NCBI GenBank assembly: GCA_028687375.1
Contig: JAQUAG010000006.1
Location: forward strand, 44,120-108,119
Length of the DNA stretch: 64,000 bases
Direction of reading: 5' to 3'
From: Arcobacteraceae bacterium
Lineage (GTDB): Bacteria; Campylobacterota; Campylobacteria; Campylobacterales; Arcobacteraceae
The notes under the pieces were generated by a model, which did no database searches, had not been told where the DNA came from, and worked only from the letters and a program-made list of their open reading frames with translations. Shown piece after piece: positions 52,377 through 61,797 of this stretch. Numbering within the stretch: the stretch's first letter is position 1; each line of letters opens with the position of its first letter. A program made the translations under genes and the position numbers.

Positions 52377-54548
52377 TTATATTAAAATATCTCTATTTCC
52401 CTTTGAATTTACAGGAGATAATATACCATTGTGTTCCAATTGCTCAACTATACTTGCAGCTCTGTTGTACCCTATTTTAAGCCTTCTTTGAAGATAACTT
52501 ATAGAACTTTTTTGATCTTGAATCACTATAAGTTTTGCCTCTTCAAACAGTTCATCAAGTTCCCCTAAACTTTGAGAATTACTCAAACTAAAATCATCAC
52601 TTTTCTCTTTTAAGAAACTAATATCATATTGAACTTCCCTTTGATCTTTTAAAAATTCAACTACTTTTTCAATCTCTTTTTCATCACTCCAAGGTGCATG
52701 GATACGAACTAATCCACTCATTCCAGGAGGTGTAAAAAGCATATCTCCACGTCCAAGTAAAGATTCAGCTCCCATACTATCAAGGATAATCTTACTATCA
52801 ACTCTTTGCCCTACTTTATAACTTATACGACTAGGTAAATTTGCTTTAATAAGACCAGTAACAACATCAACTGATGGTCTTTGCGTTGCCACAACTAAGT
52901 GAATTCCACTTGCTCGTGCCATTTGAGCAAGTCTTGCAATATTTATCTCAACCTCTTTTCCACTTGTCATCATAAGATCAGCTAGCTCATCAATAATGAT
53001 AACAATATAAGGGAAAGTATCAAATCCCTCTTCAAGAGCTTTATCATTATAGTTTTCAATATTCTTTGTTCTAGTTTTTGCCATCATTGAATATCTTTTT
53101 TCCATCTCTTTTACCATATTTGCTAATGCATTAATAGCTTCAGTTGGTCTTGTTATAACTGGTGTTAAAAGATGCGGAATATCATTATAAATAGAAAATT
53201 CAAGCATCTTTGGATCAATCATAATAAGTTTCAGATTATCTGGTGAATTTTTATAAAGAAGCGATAATATCATCGCATTTATCCCAACTGATTTTCCACT
53301 TCCTGTAGTTCCAGCTATTAATAAATGTGGAAGTTTTTTAAGGTCTGTAATAAAAGGTTGTCCAACAATATCTTTTCCAAGTATCATAGTAAGAGGTGAT
53401 TTACTATTTTTAAAAATATCACTTTCAAGAAGTTCTCTTAGATAAATAGTTTCCATATTTTCATTTGGAACTTCGATTCCAACCACATCTTTCCCTGGAA
53501 TTGGTGCTTGGATTCTTATCGTTTGAGCTTTTAATGCCATCGCTAAATCATCTTGAAGCCCTAAGATTTTTGATACTTTTACATTTGGTGCTGGTTTAAA
53601 TTCAAAAGTTGTAACAATTGGTCCTGTGTAAGTTCTTACAACATCACCTTCAATTTTAAACTGCATCAATTTTTGAAGTAGATCTTCTATTTTTTTATCA
53701 ATCGCTGCTTCATTTATTTTTATTTTTGTTTTTACAGGTTTTACAAAAAAATCAACTGGTGGGAGTTTGAAATCTTTAGGCTTAGCAACAGCTCCCATAT
53801 CAATATCTTCCAAAAGTTTTTTATTCTCTTCTAACTCTTCAACAATTGTGACTTTCTCTTTTTGAAGTGTTGTTTCATAGACATTTTGAGGTTCAATATC
53901 ATCTTTTAGCTCATTTGCATTTTCATTATTTTCTTTTTGAGTATCAAGGTTTGCAAGTTTCTCTTCTATTTGTTTGATTTTCACATTTGCATCTTCTGAT
54001 TGAGTTTCTTTTAGCTTTAATTTTGGTTGTGATTGCACTTTTTCTTTTGGTACTATTTTTGGTGCTATTTTTACTTTTTCTTTTGGTTTTAAAAGTTCAA
54101 TTAAATCATCAAAAAACTGCTCAAAATCAAAATCGTTATAATGTAATAGCATATAAGTTCCAACCAAAAGCCCAATAACAACAAAAATCCAAAGTCCAGC
54201 TATCCCAATAGTTGGGCTAAGGAGTTCAATTAATACTTCTCCTATTTTTCCAGATAATTCATCATCTAGAATAAGTGCTTGCAATAAAAGAAGGTTTATA
54301 AATATGAACACTCCAATTGCAAACTTTATCCAAAACGCTTCGGAAGGTTTTTTTATCATTATAAGCTTATAAAGTGTGTAAATAAGTCCAAAAAGGTAAA
54401 CATATGAAAGATATCCAAAATATTCATGAGAAAATAAAGCTACATTATAACCAACGATCCCAACGATATCTTCAGCAGTTACAAAAATAGAAAACGAAAA
54501 ATAAATAAGGATAAATCCAGAAATAAAGTATAAAATCTTAGGTGCTAT
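52377..54548 (-). CDS. ftsK: DNA translocase FtsK, probably starting at an AUA codon
   Basis: Motor motifs are clear: LLIAGTTGSGKSVGINAMI (Walker A), YIVIIIDELADLMM (Walker B), LARMARA-like LAQMARASGIHLV and a gamma domain (SYLQRRLKIGYNRAASIVEQ) that reads KOPS. The first ATG (54359) has no ribosome site and would drop a membrane span. The frame continues upstream for 63 codons, with no ATG, GTG or TTG, encoding IAPKILYFISGFILIYFSFS and LFSHEYFGYLSYVYLFGL. It opens at ATA (54548), 6 nt after AAAGGA, overlapping the lpxD stop as ATAG. With that start the protein has 723 residues and the usual membrane domain. Confidence 0.85.
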   Translation of the reverse strand: MAPKILYFISGFILIYFSFSIFVTAEDIVGIVGYNVALFSHEYFGYLSYVYLFGLIYTLYKLIMIKKPSEAFWIKFAIGVFIFINLLLLQALILDDELSGKIGEVLIELLSPTIGIAGLWIFVVIGLLVGTYMLLHYNDFDFEQFFDDLIELLKPKEKVKIAPKIVPKEKVQSQPKLKLKETQSEDANVKIKQIEEKLANLDTQKENNENANELKDDIEPQNVYETTLQKEKVTIVEELEENKKLLEDIDMGAVAKPKDFKLPPVDFFVKPVKTKIKINEAAIDKKIEDLLQKLMQFKIEGDVVRTYTGPIVTTFEFKPAPNVKVSKILGLQDDLAMALKAQTIRIQAPIPGKDVVGIEVPNENMETIYLRELLESDIFKNSKSPLTMILGKDIVGQPFITDLKKLPHLLIAGTTGSGKSVGINAMILSLLYKNSPDNLKLIMIDPKMLEFSIYNDIPHLLTPVITRPTEAINALANMVKEMEKRYSMMAKTRTKNIENYNDKALEEGFDTFPYIVIIIDELADLMMTSGKEVEINIARLAQMARASGIHLVVATQRPSVDVVTGLIKANLPSRISYKVGQRVDSKIILDSMGAESLLGRGDMLFTPPGMSGLVRIHAPWSDEKEIEKVVEFLKDQREVQYDISFLKEKSDDFSLSNSQSLGELDELFEEAKLIVIQDQKSSISYLQRRLKIGYNRAASIVEQLEHNGILSPVNSKGNRDILI

Positions 54549-55504
54549 TTGTTATCCTTTATAAGTAATCTTGATAGTTTTGATTGCAATTTGAGCCAAG
54601 TTTTATGTTCCATCAAAGGAAAACCAGCCCATTGTTTTTTTGGTTCTTTTATAGTTTTAGAAACTACCCCACGACCTGCAATAGTTGTAAATGGAGCAAT
54701 TTCAAGATGCCCTGTAGCTGCACTTTGTCCAGCCATCACAACATATTCTTTCAAGATAGTTGAACCTGCAAGCCCAACTTGTCCTGTTAAAATTGAACCA
54801 TGTCCAACAATACAATTGTGTCCGATATGAACAAGATTATCTATTCTTACGCCATTTTCTATTTTTGTTGAACTAAAAGCGGCTCTATCAATCGTAGAAT
54901 TTGCCCCAATTTCAACATCATTTCCAATAACTACATTGCCATTTTGATAAATTTTTATATATTTACCCTCTTTTGTATGGGCAAATCCAAATCCATCACT
55001 TCCAATAACAGTTCCGGCATGAATCATTACATTGTTTCCAACTACACAATCTCTATAAATAACAACATTTGGATAAAGCAAAACATCATCACCAATCGTT
55101 ACATTATCACCTATAAATACACCAGCCATCAAAGTACAATTATTTCCAATAAATGTATTTTTTCCAATAGTTACATTTGCCATAATTGTACAATTTGTAC
55201 CAATTATAGGCTCATCTCCACTATCTTCAATAACTTTTGCTGCAAAAAATTTAGAAGCTTTTGCTAAAGAGATATAGGGATTTTCACAAATAAGTGCTAT
55301 TGTTCCAAGAGGCACTTCATCTTTTAACTCTAAAGATACAAAAACAGCACCTGCTTTTGTATCTTTTAAATCAGCTAAGTATTTTTTATTTTCTAAAAAT
55401 GAGATTTGAGAAGATGTAGCATCTTTTAAAGTATTTAAGCCAGAAACTTCGATATCTTGATCACAAGATATCTTTAAATCTTTTATAATGTCTTGTAATT
55501 TCAA
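54545..55504 (-). CDS. lpxD: UDP-3-O-acylglucosamine N-acyltransferase
   Basis: The 319-residue protein has an N-terminal uridine-binding domain (SFLENKKYLADLKDTKAGAV), a left-handed beta-helix of hexapeptides (IGNNCTLMAGVFIGDNVTIG, partly) and the catalytic His in LVHIGHNCIVG. It adds the N-acyl chain in lipid A synthesis. It lies between ilvN and ftsK; its stop codon overlaps the proposed AUA start of ftsK. Confidence 0.96.
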   Translation of the reverse strand: MKLQDIIKDLKISCDQDIEVSGLNTLKDATSSQISFLENKKYLADLKDTKAGAVFVSLELKDEVPLGTIALICENPYISLAKASKFFAAKVIEDSGDEPIIGTNCTIMANVTIGKNTFIGNNCTLMAGVFIGDNVTIGDDVLLYPNVVIYRDCVVGNNVMIHAGTVIGSDGFGFAHTKEGKYIKIYQNGNVVIGNDVEIGANSTIDRAAFSSTKIENGVRIDNLVHIGHNCIVGHGSILTGQVGLAGSTILKEYVVMAGQSAATGHLEIAPFTTIAGRGVVSKTIKEPKKQWAGFPLMEHKTWLKLQSKLSRLLIKDNK

Positions 55505-55527
55505 AGTTTCTCCTTATTCTTTTTTAT

Positions 55528-56025
55528 CTATCTTTCTATAGATACAACACCACTTCTAACTATCTCTATTGGATGAAATCTTTGAATTACTTGTATAAAA
55601 TTCATAATTCTTCTAGGATCATCTGTTGCAGATATTACTATTGCATCATCAGTTACATCTTGAATTGAACCATTGTAAGTTTGAGCAATAAGATCAATAT
55701 CTTTTAAGTTTTGGTCTATTGGAAATTTTATCAAAACTGTGTCTTTTTCTATAAAGTTTTTGTGCTCAATTACTTTTAAAACAGGTATTAATTTATTTAA
55801 TTGTTTTACAATTTGATCAATAGTTCTAGCACTGCCAACTGTTACAATTGTAAATCTTGAATATTCACTATTTGGAACTGGTGCCACTGTTAAACTGTCA
55901 ATATTGTACCCTCTTGCAGAGAATAAATTTGAAATTCTTGAAAGTACAGAATCTTCATTTTGCACGATTACTGAAATAATTTCTCTTTTTTCAGTCGTAT
56001 TATAAAAATCATGTGCATTTTTCAT
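55528..56025 (-). CDS. ilvN: Acetolactate synthase, small regulatory subunit
   Basis: The 165-residue protein starts with an ACT domain (REIISVIVQNEDSVLSRISN, RGYNIDSLTVAPVPNSEYSR), the valine-binding site, and a second ALS-type C-terminal domain (TYNGSIQDVTDDAIVIS, IEIVRSGVVSIER). It gives feedback inhibition to the large subunit. It overlaps ilvB by 4 nt. Confidence 0.96.
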   Translation of the reverse strand: MKNAHDFYNTTEKREIISVIVQNEDSVLSRISNLFSARGYNIDSLTVAPVPNSEYSRFTIVTVGSARTIDQIVKQLNKLIPVLKVIEHKNFIEKDTVLIKFPIDQNLKDIDLIAQTYNGSIQDVTDDAIVISATDDPRRIMNFIQVIQRFHPIEIVRSGVVSIER

Positions 56026-57719
56026 TTTCTTTCCCCCTCTTTTAATAATACCATCTCGTTTAATGCATGCCCATTTGGTACCATTGGTAATACATTTTCT
56101 CTTCTATCAATCATAACTTCTATAAATGCTATTTTATTTGAAGCAACTGCATCCTTCAATGCCTTATCAAATTCCTCTTTAGTAGTAACTTTATACCCAA
56201 TTCCACCCATTGACTCACAAAGCATTTGAAAGTTCGGTTGTACTTCAAGTATTGTTTCAGATAATCTATCCTCATAGAAAAATGTTTGCCATTGTCTTAC
56301 CATTCCAAGATAATTATTATTTAAAATAATGTTGATAACTGGAAGATTGTATTGAGTACAAGTTATAACTTCTTGACAATTCATCATAATACTTCCATCA
56401 CCTGTAAAATTTACAGATATCTTATCTGGGCATCCTCTTTTTACACCCATTGCTGCTGGAAGTCCATATCCCATAGTTCCTAAACCACCACTTGTTACCC
56501 ATTGTCTTGGATAATTAAATGGATAAAATTGAGCTGCCCACATTTGATGTTGCCCAACATCTGTTGAGATAATTGCTTTGTCACCAAGTAATTCCCCAGT
56601 TCTTTCAATTACCCATTGAGGTTTGAGTGCATCACTATCATCAAAATATTTCAATGGTTCTTTAATTTTATTTTCTTTAATTATTTTAACCCATGAACTA
56701 TAATCATTAAATTTGTATTCTGTTGAAAAAATCAACATATCTGTCATAACATTTTTTAAATCGCCAACTATTGGATAATTAATATGAACTATTTTTCCAA
56801 TATTTGCAGGATCTATATCAACATGGATAATTTTTGCATGTTTTCCAAATTTATCTAATCTTCCAGTAACCCTATCATCAAACCTAGCCCCTAAAGAGAT
56901 AATACAATCGGTTTCATACATTGCCATATTAGCTGCATATTCTCCATGCATCCCAAGCATACCACCAAGAAGCTCATTTTTACTCCCCATTGCACCTCTT
57001 GCCATTAAAGTTTCAACAGCAGGAATTCCAGTTTGTTTTGAAAATTCTCTTATCTCATCACAACAATTTGCTAAAATTGCCCCACCACCAATATACAATA
57101 ATGGTCGTTTACTATTTGCTATCTCTTCCAAAGCTTTTTTAATCTGTCTTGCGTTACCTTTAATTGTAGGTTTATACGTTGAAATATTAATCTCTGTTGG
57201 ATAATCAAAAATACCAAGTTCAGCTGTGATATCTTTTGGTATATCAACATGAACAGGTCCAGGTCGCCCTGAAGCTGCTATATAAAAAGCTTCTTTTAGT
57301 ACCCTTGGTAATTCTTCAATAGTTGTTACTAAAAAATTATGTTTTGTACAAGGTCTACTAATTCCAACCGCATCAATCTCTTGAAAACCATCTGTTCCAA
57401 TAATTGCATTTGGAACTTGACCGCTAATACAAACCATAGGTATAGAGTCCATATAAGCAGTCGCAAGACCTGTAACTGCATTCGTAAATCCTGGACCTGA
57501 GGTAACTATGCAAACACCAACTTTACCTGTTGCTCTTGCATATCCATCAGCTGCATGCACTGCAGCTTGTTCATGTTTTGTAAGTATATGTTGAAAATCT
57601 TTTTGTTTATAAATTTCATCATAAACATTCATAATAGCTCCACCAGGATATCCAAATACAACTTCTGTATTCTCCATCGCTAGAGCTTTAATAACCATTT
57701 TAGCACCAGTCATTCGCAT
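56022..57719 (-). CDS. ilvB: Acetolactate synthase, large catalytic subunit
   Basis: The 565-residue thiamine diphosphate enzyme starts valine, leucine and isoleucine synthesis. VFGYPGGAIMNVYDEIY and LTKHEQAAVHAADGYARATG (catalytic Glu) form the PYR domain. SLGARFDDRVTGRL is in the FAD domain, and GDGSIMMNCQEV with NNNYLGMVRQWQ in the PP domain. GGAGATTGTC precedes the ATG. It is the first gene of the ilvB-ilvN-lpxD-ftsK-hpf run. Confidence 0.97.
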   Translation of the reverse strand: MRMTGAKMVIKALAMENTEVVFGYPGGAIMNVYDEIYKQKDFQHILTKHEQAAVHAADGYARATGKVGVCIVTSGPGFTNAVTGLATAYMDSIPMVCISGQVPNAIIGTDGFQEIDAVGISRPCTKHNFLVTTIEELPRVLKEAFYIAASGRPGPVHVDIPKDITAELGIFDYPTEINISTYKPTIKGNARQIKKALEEIANSKRPLLYIGGGAILANCCDEIREFSKQTGIPAVETLMARGAMGSKNELLGGMLGMHGEYAANMAMYETDCIISLGARFDDRVTGRLDKFGKHAKIIHVDIDPANIGKIVHINYPIVGDLKNVMTDMLIFSTEYKFNDYSSWVKIIKENKIKEPLKYFDDSDALKPQWVIERTGELLGDKAIISTDVGQHQMWAAQFYPFNYPRQWVTSGGLGTMGYGLPAAMGVKRGCPDKISVNFTGDGSIMMNCQEVITCTQYNLPVINIILNNNYLGMVRQWQTFFYEDRLSETILEVQPNFQMLCESMGGIGYKVTTKEEFDKALKDAVASNKIAFIEVMIDRRENVLPMVPNGHALNEMVLLKEGERK

Positions 57720-58045
57720 GACAATCTCCTTTGAATCATTCTAACTAATAAATAAAAATTATTATTAGAAGTAAAATATATAATATAAAATTAGGTCGGA
57801 TTATATTTAAAAGATTATTAAATTTTTATGAGTTTAATAAATAAACTTATAACTAAAATATTTATCTAACAATTATAATTTTCAATCAAAATAATATTGA
57901 TTAAATAACAATTCTTTTTTATCATAAAATATATCCCTTTATCAAATATAAGCTTAATATTATATGAAATTTAACTAAATTTAAGAAAAGTTTAATAATT
58001 ATAAGGATATAATCAAAAATGAAAATCTTTATATAAGGAGTTCAA
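57720..58045. other. AT-rich divergent intergenic region
   Basis: This 326-bp region has no convincing ORF. Minus-strand TATAAT at 57800-57805 could serve ilvB. Plus-strand TATAAT at 58008-58013 lies 32 bp before the flagellin-like gene. I see no leader peptide rich in Leu, Val or Ile codons and no attenuator hairpin for the ilv genes. Confidence 0.5.
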
Positions 58046-58765
58046 ATGGAAATAAATGATTATCTAAATAATCCCATTCAGGGAAGTGATTCGACACTTG
58101 CTAGTTCTATCAATGTTAAAGCACTTGAACAAGTAAATCTTTCCAAAGAGAGCAACAATTCGTTTTCACTTGAATTCAATCTTCAAGAACGGCGAAGTGA
58201 TTTAAGTTTAAATTTAAAAACATCAATGGATAGTATTAGTAGTAGTCAAGTAAGTTTAAGAGATTTAAACACACAGTCTGATATTTTGACAAATTTAAAA
58301 GAAACTGTATTAAATGCAACATCATTAGGCTCTCAAATTTCTTTAGATGATTTGCAACCATCAGTGGAAGATTTACTTGCAAAATACAACTATTTATCAT
58401 CAAATATTAATAAAAATTTTGGAAAATATCAACAAGAAACTGATAGCCATAACTATTTTGATGGTATTCTTGGTGCAAAGCCACTTAATCCTGCGGAACT
58501 CATCAGTGCTATTGATAAGCAATTTGAAGTTGTACAAAGTGAAAAAAAGTTTTTTAATGATAATGTAGAAAAAGTAACAAATAAATCGTTAGAAGTTATC
58601 AATATAGAAATAGACAAATCAAATAAAGAAGCACCATTCAAAAATATAGATTTTGGTAAAAATACTGCTGATTTTACAAGTACAAATATTAATAATGTTG
58701 TTGGTTCAGTTGTTTCATCTCAAGCAAATGCGATTCCTGCAAATTCTCCTAAACTTTTAGCTTAA
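58046..58765 (+). CDS. Flagellin-like protein of unknown function
   Basis: The 239-residue protein is Ser, Asn, Leu rich and mostly helical, without a signal peptide. The end, ADFTSTNINNVVGSVVSSQA followed by NAIPANSPKLLA, resembles the D0 C-terminal helix of flagellins (pattern F-x-x-x-x-I-x-x-x-x-x-x-x-x-x-QAN-x-x-x-x-x-x-LL). The N-terminus (EINDYLNNPIQGSDSTLASS) does not match the flagellin N-terminal helix. It may be a flagellar export substrate or filament-associated protein. AAGGAG precedes the ATG. It stands alone between divergent and convergent neighbours. Confidence 0.6.
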   Translation: MEINDYLNNPIQGSDSTLASSINVKALEQVNLSKESNNSFSLEFNLQERRSDLSLNLKTSMDSISSSQVSLRDLNTQSDILTNLKETVLNATSLGSQISLDDLQPSVEDLLAKYNYLSSNINKNFGKYQQETDSHNYFDGILGAKPLNPAELISAIDKQFEVVQSEKKFFNDNVEKVTNKSLEVINIEIDKSNKEAPFKNIDFGKNTADFTSTNINNVVGSVVSSQANAIPANSPKLLA

Positions 58766-58772
58766 TCTTAAT

Positions 58773-58803
58773 AAATAGAGAAGTTTCCTATTTCTCTATT
58801 TTA
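58773..58803 (+). terminator. Bidirectional terminator
   Basis: AAATAGAGAA (58773-58782) pairs with TTCTCTATTT (58792-58801) perfectly, with a 9-nt loop and T-rich flank. It ends the flagellin-like gene and the convergent SagB gene. Confidence 0.75.
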
Positions 58804-60057
58804 TTTACCAATTGCTAATAAATATAAAATATTATTTTTAGTTTCTAAAAAATCTTTTGTCTCATCATCATAATAAGCACCTATACCTGTACAACCAATA
58901 CTTTTTATTTCAGATTTTAAATAAATTATTTGTGCTAGAAATCCACTTAAAATATTTACTTTTTGATAAGCCTCTTTTTCATTTGAGGTAAAATAAAATG
59001 TAACAGCACTTTGTCCACCAATATTTTGTTCCAAACTTAAATATCTTGATTTTTGAGAAAAATTTCCCTCTTTTAATAAATTTTGATTTTTATAAAGACC
59101 TTGTGGTTTTCCATCAATATTATGCACTGTATAAAATATATCAATATTATAAATAATAGCAAATTCAAATATATCTTTTATTATAAATTCAAACTCATCA
59201 TTTGTTATAGATATTTGTCTAAAAGCTCGAATAGACCTTCTACTTAAAATTGCATTTTTTAGTGTTGATTTATCAATATTTTTTAAAAAATCTAATTCTT
59301 CAATATCTTTTGATTGAAATAAAACACTTTTTTTGTAAGCATCTTCAATAAAATTATTTGTTTCTAAAAAATCACATCCACTTACAAAAGGAAATTTTTC
59401 TTTTATTTGTTTTGTCTCATTTTCAGTAGAAATTGTTGAAGATAGTGCAACTGTAAACATCTCATCAACTCTAAATCCAAAAGTATTGCTTAAAGCTAAT
59501 TTATCAAAATCAAAAACTATTTTAGAATCTCTATTCATTAAGCACATCGTTGCATATATAGCTCCAAGAGAATGTCCACTATCTAATAAAATATATCGAA
59601 CTGCCCTATTTCTATATTTCCAACTACTTCTAAAATAGATTGATGAGATTAAAAAAGTTATCCCTTTTTGTTTATTCTTATTTTTAAAATAATATTCAAT
59701 TCCATCATTATCTATCTCATACAATAAACAAATAGTAACAGTTATTGGTTCATAATGGTAAATTCCACTTAATAATCCCTCTACTCCACGAATTTGTAAA
59801 TAAATCTCACTAGGATAAAGTCCACCAGCACTTGGATTTGTACGAAGATAATATTTACCTTCAGGATATTCTTTTTCATAAGTTACTCCACCAATAAGAT
59901 TTAAATTTTCTAATTCTTTAAAATCATCAATTTTGAATCTCATTTGAAAGTGGGGATAAGTTTTAAAATTTTTAGGTTGTGTTCGCCAATCTAAGAAAAA
60001 AGAATTTTTTCTTATACTAATATAGGAATGATTTGTATCTTGATGAAATTGTGGCAT
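58801..60057 (-). CDS. SagB-type nitroreductase-fold protein (tandem domains)
   Basis: The 418-residue protein has the SagB/ThcOx-like N-terminal half with RTNPSAGGLYPSEIYLQI, GIYHYEP and DSGHSLGAIYATMCL, and a second nitroreductase-like half beginning near ILSRRSIRAFRQISIT and ending GCTGIGAYYDDETK. Such proteins oxidise azolines in peptide natural products using FMN, but many stand-alone copies exist. No precursor peptide, YcaO or lanthipeptide gene is seen nearby. The GNAT gene 13 bp upstream is its likely operon partner. Confidence 0.8.
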   Translation of the reverse strand: MPQFHQDTNHSYISIRKNSFFLDWRTQPKNFKTYPHFQMRFKIDDFKELENLNLIGGVTYEKEYPEGKYYLRTNPSAGGLYPSEIYLQIRGVEGLLSGIYHYEPITVTICLLYEIDNDGIEYYFKNKNKQKGITFLISSIYFRSSWKYRNRAVRYILLDSGHSLGAIYATMCLMNRDSKIVFDFDKLALSNTFGFRVDEMFTVALSSTISTENETKQIKEKFPFVSGCDFLETNNFIEDAYKKSVLFQSKDIEELDFLKNIDKSTLKNAILSRRSIRAFRQISITNDEFEFIIKDIFEFAIIYNIDIFYTVHNIDGKPQGLYKNQNLLKEGNFSQKSRYLSLEQNIGGQSAVTFYFTSNEKEAYQKVNILSGFLAQIIYLKSEIKSIGCTGIGAYYDDETKDFLETKNNILYLLAIGK

Positions 60058-60070
60058 TGTAAAACCTTTT

Positions 60071-60706
60071 TTATAATTTTTGATGAATCATATCATAGAG
60101 CTCTTCATATCTGTATCTCTCTCCTAAAGTGATTAGTGCCCGATTAAAAATATCTTTCTCTTGTAAATTGAACAGTGAACCATTACCATTTAACTTTTCA
60201 TAAACACTGTTAAGTTCTAAAGTTGTTAAGGTAGATAGATGTTCAGTTTGCATCAACTGTGGTATCTCATTTATATTTAGTTGTGGCATTGGAAACTCTG
60301 TGTAATATTGTCCTATTTTAGTTACACCCCAAAAATCTATTCCTAAACTCATATAAAAATCAAGTGATGTTGAAACACACAACATTTTAATTCGCTCAAT
60401 TTTTGAATCTAAAAGGATTTGATTAAGTAAAATTGTCAGTAATTCTTTCCCATAACCTTGAAATCTAAAAATGAAAGGGGTTAAAAGATTATGAATAGTA
60501 AGGTATTTATTATCTTTAGAAATTGCATAAAATAAATAACAAACATCAAATCCATTATCTTCCAAACAAAGGCAAGGTGATTTAGTCCAACTATAATATT
60601 GATCCCACCAAAGAAGTGATTGCTTTGCAAATTTTAAAGATTCAAAATGATCCATTTTTGTTACAGAATCTAGATACTCAGCTCTATTTAAAAGTTTTGT
60701 TCTCAT
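60071..60706 (-). CDS. GNAT-like acetyltransferase with C-terminal extension
   Basis: The 211-residue protein has a GNAT-like middle: YLTIHNLLTPFIFRFQGYGKELLTI (in part; RFQGYGK as the acetyl-CoA loop) and SLDFYMSLGIDFWGV, the FYxxxGF-type end. The N-terminal 60 residues and the last 80 are unlike common GNAT proteins. It is followed 13 bp later by the SagB-type gene, suggesting that the two modify one product. Substrate unknown. Confidence 0.65.
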   Translation of the reverse strand: MRTKLLNRAEYLDSVTKMDHFESLKFAKQSLLWWDQYYSWTKSPCLCLEDNGFDVCYLFYAISKDNKYLTIHNLLTPFIFRFQGYGKELLTILLNQILLDSKIERIKMLCVSTSLDFYMSLGIDFWGVTKIGQYYTEFPMPQLNINEIPQLMQTEHLSTLTTLELNSVYEKLNGNGSLFNLQEKDIFNRALITLGERYRYEELYDMIHQKL

Positions 60707-60735
60707 AAAAACTCCTTTTTATTTGAAAAAGAGGT

Positions 60736-60924
60736 TTATGATAATTTAATCTCTTTTAAAATATTTGTTAAATCATTATTAAGCCCATTTATTTTAGAGA
60801 TAATAACTGTTCGTTCCTCTTCTGATAACTTAAATCTACCATCAATAAATTCATATATTTTAAAAGTATCACTAAATATCTCACTCATTAAGTCTTGTTT
60901 TATTTTATCTTCAATTTTACCCAT
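60736..60924 (-). CDS. Small hypothetical protein, helical
   Basis: The 62-residue product (MGKIEDKIKQDLMSEIFSDT to LTNILKEIKLS) is charged and helical, without membrane span or signal. Its ATG lies inside the end of the preceding GNAT gene (8-nt overlap), which supports translation. Family not recognised. Confidence 0.6.
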   Translation of the reverse strand: MGKIEDKIKQDLMSEIFSDTFKIYEFIDGRFKLSEEERTVIISKINGLNNDLTNILKEIKLS

Positions 60925-61369
60925 TTACTATCCTTTGTCTAAAAATTCTCATTGATGATTGTTTAAATCCTAAAGATTTATAAAAATTATGCCCTTTTAG
61001 ATTATCACCATCTGTTAAAAGTGTTACTCGTTGAATTTTTTTATTTTTCAAATATTCTAAAACATTTGAAAGTAATTTTTTTCCAATCCCCTGATTTTGA
61101 TATTGGGGATTTACAATCATATCTTCCAAAAGAACAACTTTACTTCCAAGTGCGGTACTTATTGTGTAAAGAATATTTACACATGCTATAACTTTTTTAT
61201 CTTTTAAAGCAACAAAGATTGTCCCCACTTTCTTATTTTGTATAATCTTTTTTAAACCTTTTTGATGTAGTTTTGTATTAAATTCAAACTCGCCCTCTTG
61301 TGTAAAAAGGACTTCTAAAAGATTTGTAATCTCGTTAATATCCTTTAGCTTAGCTTTTCTAATTTTCAT
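60917..61369 (-). CDS. GNAT family N-acetyltransferase
   Basis: The 150-residue protein has the standard GNAT layout: MKIRKAKLKDINEITNLLE start, VVLLEDMIVNPQYQNQGIGKKLL with the Q-x-x-G-x-G/K acetyl-CoA loop, and GHNFYKSLGFKQSS near the end. It overlaps the ankyrin gene by 4 nt and the 62-residue gene by 8 nt. Substrate unknown. Confidence 0.9.
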   Translation of the reverse strand: MKIRKAKLKDINEITNLLEVLFTQEGEFEFNTKLHQKGLKKIIQNKKVGTIFVALKDKKVIACVNILYTISTALGSKVVLLEDMIVNPQYQNQGIGKKLLSNVLEYLKNKKIQRVTLLTDGDNLKGHNFYKSLGFKQSSMRIFRQRIVNG

Positions 61370-61797
61370 TTTAAAAGTTTATATATTCTTGGTGTACAAG
61401 CTAAATCTATCGCTTTAAAATCATCAAGATTTGACAACTCTTTATTTGCTCCAAAATCAAGTAAAAGTTTTACCATATCCTCTTTTCCAGCACTAGCACT
61501 ATACATTAATGCAGTTACTCCATTATCATTCATTTTATCTAAGTAAATTCCAGCATTTACAAGTTGTTCCACACATCTATAATCTTGTCCAAAACAAGCA
61601 TTCCAAAGTGCAGTATTCCCATCTACATTTGATATCTCTAAGTCAGGTTTACACTCTAAAATCTCTTTCACGATATCAGCTTTTGCTTCTCTACAAGCTT
61701 TCATTAAAGCACTATTTCCATGCTTTCCAACTTTATTTATATCATTTGGAGTGTAGTCATTTTCTTCTAGCCATTTTATTGTTTCATTACTAAACAT
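61366..61797 (-). CDS. Ankyrin repeat protein
   Basis: The 143-residue protein has three to four ankyrin repeats: GNSALMKACREAKADIVKEI, GNTALWNACFGQDYRCVEQL and GVTALMYSASAGKEDMVKLL, then a partial DFKAIDLAC. It has no signal peptide, so it is likely a cytoplasmic binding module. It overlaps both neighbours in the hemerythrin-ankyrin-GNAT run. Confidence 0.92.
   Translation of the reverse strand: MFSNETIKWLEENDYTPNDINKVGKHGNSALMKACREAKADIVKEILECKPDLEISNVDGNTALWNACFGQDYRCVEQLVNAGIYLDKMNDNGVTALMYSASAGKEDMVKLLLDFGANKELSNLDDFKAIDLACTPRIYKLLK

Noticed and set aside
54357..54359. ATG 54359 as start of ftsK
   Set aside because: No ribosome site, and 63 upstream in-frame codons encode a membrane segment expected in FtsK.
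57720..58045. Branched-chain amino acid attenuator leader before ilvB
   Set aside because: No short ORF with clustered Ile, Val or Leu codons and no terminator or antiterminator pair visible.
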